NCBI GenBank assembly: GCA_947626315.1
Contig: CANQRQ010000009.1
Location: 1-64,000 of the forward strand
Reading direction: 5' to 3'
DNA: 64,000 bases
From: an uncultured Oscillospiraceae bacterium
Lineage (GTDB): Bacteria > Bacillota > Clostridia > Oscillospirales > Oscillospiraceae
In this document: piece by piece, positions 60,207 to 64,000 of the stretch
Position numbering within the stretch: position 1 is the stretch's first letter
How the letters are laid out: the number at the start of each line of letters is the position of its first letter
Translations under genes and position numbers: made by a program
Notes under the pieces: model-generated
Told to the model about the DNA's origin: nothing
Seen by the model: only the letters and a program-made list of their open reading frames with translations
Databases searched by the model: none

Positions 60207-61214
60207 ATGAATTTAGACCAGATTACCGACGCGCCGGATCTTTTAATGGAGTTTTTGGAATATCACTCCACTGTGCGCGGCCATTCCGATAAAACCGTCA
60301 CCGGTTACTATCTGGATTTGAAAATTCTCTTTCGCTATCTGAAACGCCGCCGCCGTCTGGTGGATCCCAGCGTTCCTTTTAATGAGATCGATATCACCGA
60401 CGTGGACATTGATTTTATCCGGGCCACGCGAATCGAAGAGCTGTACCGTTATCAGTCTTTTTCGCCGGAGATGCAGAATTCCTCCAACGCGCTCTCTGCG
60501 GCCAGCCGCTGCCGGCGAACCTCCTCGGTCAAATCCTTCTTCAATTACCTGACGGCGAAACGGCATCTGCTGGATTACAATGTTTGTCAAGAACTTGACA
60601 TGCCGAAGCGCCAGGCCTCGCTGCCGAGATATCTGGAAGAGGCGGAATGTGAGCGTCTGCTGGCCGCCTGTGAGGGACCCTTTGCCCTGCGGGATTACTG
60701 CATCCTGATGCTGTTTATGTCCTGCGGCCTGCGGGTCTCAGAGCTTGTCTCCCTGAATGTGACAGACATTTACGAGGACCATCTACGGGTCCTGGGCAAG
60801 GGAAACAAAGAGCGCGTGGTCTATTTCGCCGAAGGCTGCCGGGAGGCGCTTGACGACTATCTGGCAGTCCGGAACAGCGAAAAGATCGTCCCGGAGGACA
60901 AAAACGCCCTGTTTATCAGCCGGGACAACCGGCGTATCAGCGTCCGGGGCGTGCAGAAAATGGTGGATAAAAAGCTCAAGCTGGCCGGACTGGACAGCAG
61001 CCGCTACTCGCCCCACAAGCTGCGGCATACGGCGGCCACGCTGATGCTGAAAAACGGCGTGGACACTCGGGCTCTTCAGGAGGTGCTGGGGCACAGCAAT
61101 CTGAACACCACCCAGATTTACACCCATCTGGACAACGCCTCCCTCCACGAGGCGGCTATGGCCAACCCCATCGGCCGCAAAACGCGGGCAGAAGTCGAGG
61201 AAGACACCGAATAA
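60207..61214 (+). CDS. xer: Tyrosine recombinase, XerC/XerD type
   Basis: 335 residues. SAM-like core-binding domain (about 10-125) and catalytic domain with the full set: Arg in GLRVSELVSL, Lys in LGKGNKER, HKLRHT (His and Arg), His in LGHSNLNTT and Tyr in QIYTH. It should cut and rejoin a dif-type site; a dif-like sequence lies just upstream. AAAGGAGGC precedes ATG 60207. It is about 35-40 residues longer than E. coli XerD, mostly at the N-terminus and in the linker. Whether it is XerC-, XerD- or single-recombinase-like cannot be settled here. Confidence 0.93.
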   Translation: MNLDQITDAPDLLMEFLEYHSTVRGHSDKTVTGYYLDLKILFRYLKRRRRLVDPSVPFNEIDITDVDIDFIRATRIEELYRYQSFSPEMQNSSNALSAASRCRRTSSVKSFFNYLTAKRHLLDYNVCQELDMPKRQASLPRYLEEAECERLLAACEGPFALRDYCILMLFMSCGLRVSELVSLNVTDIYEDHLRVLGKGNKERVVYFAEGCREALDDYLAVRNSEKIVPEDKNALFISRDNRRISVRGVQKMVDKKLKLAGLDSSRYSPHKLRHTAATLMLKNGVDTRALQEVLGHSNLNTTQIYTHLDNASLHEAAMANPIGRKTRAEVEEDTE

Positions 61215-61277
61215 AGCAGTTATATATAAGAAAGCAGAGAAGAAAACGCATCCGGTGTGCGTTCTTCGCTGCTTTCT

Positions 61278-62036
61278 TTATGCTTCTGTCAGCGGAATGG
61301 CGCCGCCGATATCAAAAAGACTCTCGCTTGTTAAAAAGACCGCTTGAAAGCCCTTTCGGTCCAGGAAATCCAGAATAGCTTCCCGGTCCGGGTGCCCGTC
61401 CAGCCTTCCGGTAAAAGCCAGCGTATCCCGGGAGAGTCGGAACGCCGCGCCTCCAATAAAACCGTGGGAAAAGCCCGGCAGATCAATGGCTCCCGGCGCG
61501 ATCCGCAGAACGTCAAGGCCGTTTTTTTCGGCATTACAGGCAATCCCAGGATCGGATGTTATGACGGAATCTTCATCTACTGCGCACACTGAGCAGCCCG
61601 CATACCCTTGCCTGCTGTCGATCAGGCGCGCTCCCTTTTTGTTTGTGAATATATTAACAATTTCTTCGGCCGTAATGCCCCCGGCGTAAAACAGCGTATC
61701 GCCTGCCGCGCGGGCGTTCAGCTGGGCGTCCTTCGGATAGAGCCGCCCCTGTTCAATAGCCGGGAACACCGGCTCTGCCGCCCATTCCTCCAGCCATCGG
61801 TGAAAGCCTGTGCCCTGCAGATAAGGTGCCAGGTAGAGCCGCTTCCCTCCCCCGTGGAATACGGAGAGGTCCGCGTGCCCGGAGAGCCGCTCGTCAACAC
61901 AGGGATTGTCTGGAACAGATAAAATAGAAATCCCCAGTTTTTCAAGAGGTTTTTTCAGTTTTTCGGCATATTTTTCGCCGATTATCAGAAGCTTTCCCTG
62001 CTCAGGCAGGCCCGCCCTTTGGACAAAGGAGCTCAT
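61278..62036 (-). CDS. DUF6873-type GME-fold protein
   Basis: 252 residues. It resembles the DUF6873 group of the amidinotransferase (GME) fold: repeated short strand-turn units, LDLSVFHGGGKRLYL-like and GYAGCSVCAVDEDSVITSDPGIACNAEKNGLDVL, with GFIGGAAFRL late in the chain. Catalytic residues cannot be assigned. It is joined to radA by an ATGA overlap, so it is expressed with it; the reason is not known. Confidence 0.7.
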   Translation of the reverse strand: MSSFVQRAGLPEQGKLLIIGEKYAEKLKKPLEKLGISILSVPDNPCVDERLSGHADLSVFHGGGKRLYLAPYLQGTGFHRWLEEWAAEPVFPAIEQGRLYPKDAQLNARAAGDTLFYAGGITAEEIVNIFTNKKGARLIDSRQGYAGCSVCAVDEDSVITSDPGIACNAEKNGLDVLRIAPGAIDLPGFSHGFIGGAAFRLSRDTLAFTGRLDGHPDREAILDFLDRKGFQAVFLTSESLFDIGGAIPLTEA

Positions 62037-63412
62037 CTCCCCTTCCCCAGAACAGCGGCAATTGCCTCGCCTACGTTCTTCACAGGGATCAGCTTCAGCT
62101 GCTCAAAGCTTCTTAAATCGTCCCGGGCGCGGGCGGGGATCACACAGCGCTTGAAGCCCAGCCTGGCCGTCTCCGAGAGGCGCTGGTTCAGGACGCTGAC
62201 GCTCCGGATCTCGCCGGAGAGGCCCACCTCTCCGATGGCGGCCAGGTCCGCCCCCAGGGGCCGGTCCAGGAAGCTGGAGGCGACGGCCAGGATCGTGGCC
62301 AGATCCGCCGCCGGCTCGTCCAGGAACAGGCCGCCGATGACGTTGATATAGGAGTCGCAGCCGCCGACCGGCATCCCGCCCCTCTTCTCCAGCACGGCCA
62401 GCAGCATGGCGGCCCGGTTGTAGTCAATGCCGTTGCAGCGGCGGGCAGCGTTGTACCCGGAAGGGGTCACCAGCGCCTGCACCTCCGCCAGAATCGGGCG
62501 GGTCCCCTCCATGACACAGGACACGCAGGTGCCCGGGCTGTTTTCCGGACGGCCGGAGAGCAGCAGCTCCGAGGGATTTTCCACACAGCGGAGGCCCTTG
62601 TCCGCCATTTCAAAGACGCCGATCTCATTGGTGGAGCCGAAGCGGTTTTTCGCGGCCCGGAGAATACGGAAGCTGGTGCTGTTTTCCCCTTCAAAATAGA
62701 GCACGCAGTCCACCATATGCTCCAGGATCTTTGGCCCGGCAATGCTCCCCTCTTTGGTGATATGCCCCACCACAAAGACCGTCAGGCCCTGCTCCTTGGT
62801 GGCGCGCATGATCCGCATGGTGCACTCCCGCACCTGGCTGATGCTGCCGGGGGCGGAGCTGATCTCCGGGTCAGAGACGGTCTGCACCGAGTCAACGATC
62901 ACGATCTCCGGCTGAAGTTCCTCCACGCAGGACAGGATGCTGCCGATATCCGTCTCCGCCAGGACATAGAGCGCCGGATTATCGACCGCCAGCCGCAGGG
63001 CCCGCAGCTTCAGCTGACGCTCACTCTCCTCCCCGGTGACATAGAGGATCTTCTTCCCCTGCTCTGCCAGACCGCACATCTGGAGCAAAAGGGTGGATTT
63101 ACCGATGCCCGGAGCGCCGCCCACCAGGACCAGCGACCCTACCACCGCACCGCCGCCCAGCACCCGGTCCAGCTCGGAAATGCCGGTGGAAAAGCGGATC
63201 TCCGCCGTCGTGTCCAGGTCTGCCAGGCGCTTTGGCTTCTGGCCATAGCGCGGAGCGGCGCCGGAGGAAGAGCCGCGCCGCCTGCTCCCGGCGTCCAGCC
63301 GGAGCTCCGCCAAGGTGTTCCAGGCCCCGCAGGACGGGCATTTTCCGGCCCAGTTCGCGGTCTCCGCGCCGCATTCGGAGCAGCAATAAACGGTTTTCTG
63401 TCTGTTTGCCAT
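62033..63412 (-). CDS. radA: DNA repair protein RadA
   Basis: 459 residues. A four-Cys zinc finger (CCSECGAETANWAGKCPSCGAWN), a RecA-like core with GGAPGIGKSTLLL and the RadA-specific KNRFGSTNEIGVF, then a C-terminal Lon-like domain (KRGGMPVGGCDSYINVIGGL). It promotes branch migration in recombination. ATG 63412 is the true start; the track extension to 63640 overlaps the amidase gene. It lies 14 bases after the amidase stop. Confidence 0.96.
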   Translation of the reverse strand: MANRQKTVYCCSECGAETANWAGKCPSCGAWNTLAELRLDAGSRRRGSSSGAAPRYGQKPKRLADLDTTAEIRFSTGISELDRVLGGGAVVGSLVLVGGAPGIGKSTLLLQMCGLAEQGKKILYVTGEESERQLKLRALRLAVDNPALYVLAETDIGSILSCVEELQPEIVIVDSVQTVSDPEISSAPGSISQVRECTMRIMRATKEQGLTVFVVGHITKEGSIAGPKILEHMVDCVLYFEGENSTSFRILRAAKNRFGSTNEIGVFEMADKGLRCVENPSELLLSGRPENSPGTCVSCVMEGTRPILAEVQALVTPSGYNAARRCNGIDYNRAAMLLAVLEKRGGMPVGGCDSYINVIGGLFLDEPAADLATILAVASSFLDRPLGADLAAIGEVGLSGEIRSVSVLNQRLSETARLGFKRCVIPARARDDLRSFEQLKLIPVKNVGEAIAAVLGKGR

Positions 63413-63426
63413 TTTCTCTACGTCCC

Positions 63427-64000
63427 TTATGTAAGGATTTGTCCGGAGGTAAATTGCAGGTAAGAGGCTGCAAGGACTGCCGCCAGCGCAGTCTGATAGG
63501 AGGCCTTCTGGAGCTTTTCCAGGTCTGCGAAATTGGACATGAAGCCGCATTCCACCAGAATGGAGGGGCACTTGGCATTGTCCGTCAGGTAAATGCCCGA
63601 GGCGGGCGAGGCCACCCGCCGGTTTTTCGGGTCCAGACATCTTCGCAAATTCTCGTGGACCAGCAGGCCAAAGCGCCTGCTGTCCTCCCCCGGGCCGTAC
63701 AGCACCTGGGCGCCGCTGGGCTGCCCGGTGGGGTAATTATTCTGATGGATGCTGATCAGCAGCCCGTTGGGGACGGCGTTGGCGATCTCCGCCCGGTGGA
63801 CCAGGTCCTGATGTTCGCTGTAGGAGCCGGCGGCGTAGTCCAGTGAGCCGCTGTCCGCGGCGCGCGTCATGACTGTTTCCACCCCGTAGAGCTCTGCGAG
63901 CTTCTGGAGCCGCAGAGCGATTGCCAGGTTTAGATCGCTCTCCTTCGCACCCCCGATGGAGACGGCGCCGCCGTCGATCCCCCCATGCCCCGGATCAATG
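63427..64000 (-). CDS. N-acetylmuramoyl-L-alanine amidase (CwlD-like), 5' end outside window
   Basis: The frame continues past the track start to the window edge, giving about 190 residues. IDPGHGGIDGGAVS holds the first zinc His, GAKESDLNL the Glu, LLISIHQN the second His, and ILVECGFMSN the catalytic Glu: an Amidase_3 domain. It releases the peptide from MurNAc; CwlD-type members act on spore cortex. Start not visible. First gene of the amidase-radA-DUF6873 operon as far as the window shows. Confidence 0.9.
   Translation of the reverse strand, partial: IDPGHGGIDGGAVSIGGAKESDLNLAIALRLQKLAELYGVETVMTRAADSGSLDYAAGSYSEHQDLVHRAEIANAVPNGLLISIHQNNYPTGQPSGAQVLYGPGEDSRRFGLLVHENLRRCLDPKNRRVASPASGIYLTDNAKCPSILVECGFMSNFADLEKLQKASYQTALAAVLAASYLQFTSGQILT

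Noticed and set aside
60207-61214. Phage or integrative-element integrase
   Set aside because: The protein is of Xer length and sequence type, with no att duplications, tRNA target or phage genes beside it.

Overview
The window reads as a GC-rich (about 60 % by eye) chromosomal segment from an anaerobic gut-type member of the Bacillota, class Clostridia, most like the Oscillospiraceae and relatives. The evidence is combined: strong Shine-Dalgarno sites, two T-box leaders (before alaS and before an asparagine synthetase gene), a type III glutamine synthetase next to an ANTAR protein, RNase M5, a PPi-type phosphofructokinase, class I two-subunit fumarase, Obg next to L21/L27, MltG/U32 peptidase, and ECF sigma/anti-sigma/lipoprotein sets. 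There is no sign of phage, plasmid, CRISPR or a transposase gene. Species cannot be fixed from sequence alone.

Layout. 1-2.3 kb: end of an unknown gene, then a DUF2975 / small XRE regulator / DUF4153 membrane operon. 2.6-6.7 kb: CYTH protein, DUF3298-type lipoprotein, then rplU-rpmA-obgE. 6.7-12.3 kb: a minus-strand ECF sigma factor, membrane anti-sigma-like protein and solute-binding-like lipoprotein, divergent from a PadR/DUF2812 pair with clear operators. 12.4-18.2 kb (minus): malic enzyme, both fumarase subunits, a DMT transporter and a PcrA/UvrD helicase. 18.3-21.7 kb: response regulator, ABC ATPase, ABC permease and histidine kinase. 21.8-25.9 kb: GH25 lysozyme and an Fe-S flavin enoate-reductase-like enzyme. 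26-33.8 kb: prfC, cyclodeaminase-like gene, Sir2, WecG/TagA glycosyltransferase, thymidylate kinase, a tiny cysteine-rich protein missed by the ORF track, mltG and U32 peptidase. 33.8-41.3 kb: T-box-alaS, HIT protein, comEC, holA, rnmV. 41.3-47.4 kb: a palindrome cluster, tRNA-Arg(CCU), a very large MacB-like ABC protein, and a second solute-binding-like lipoprotein. 47.4-52.3 kb: T-box-asnB, ANTAR protein and glnN, a nitrogen-assimilation block. 52.4-55.8 kb: a C39-like cysteine peptidase divergent from a MoxR/VWA pair. 56-60 kb: PPi-phosphofructokinase divergent from class II aldolase, followed by a degenerate P1B-type ATPase. 60.1-64 kb: a dif-like site just upstream of a Xer recombinase gene, then a minus-strand amidase-radA-DUF6873 operon.

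The most interesting signals are: (1) the dif-like 11-6-11 site 35 bp upstream of a xer gene, coinciding with a change of prevailing gene strand; (2) an eight-helix P1B-ATPase homologue that keeps the phosphorylatable Asp but has lost the actuator domain, the CPC metal motif and the GDGxND motif; (3) a roughly 160-bp multi-hairpin intergenic element present twice in opposite orientation, with a compensatory base-pair change, flanked at each site by two copies of a different local hairpin, and linked to a 10-mer TGTAGACAAA that recurs at four intergenic loci; (4) a 46-residue cysteine/glycine-rich membrane peptide gene; and (5) predicted leaderless starts at pcrA and at a mini-ORF folded inside a terminator in front of glnN.
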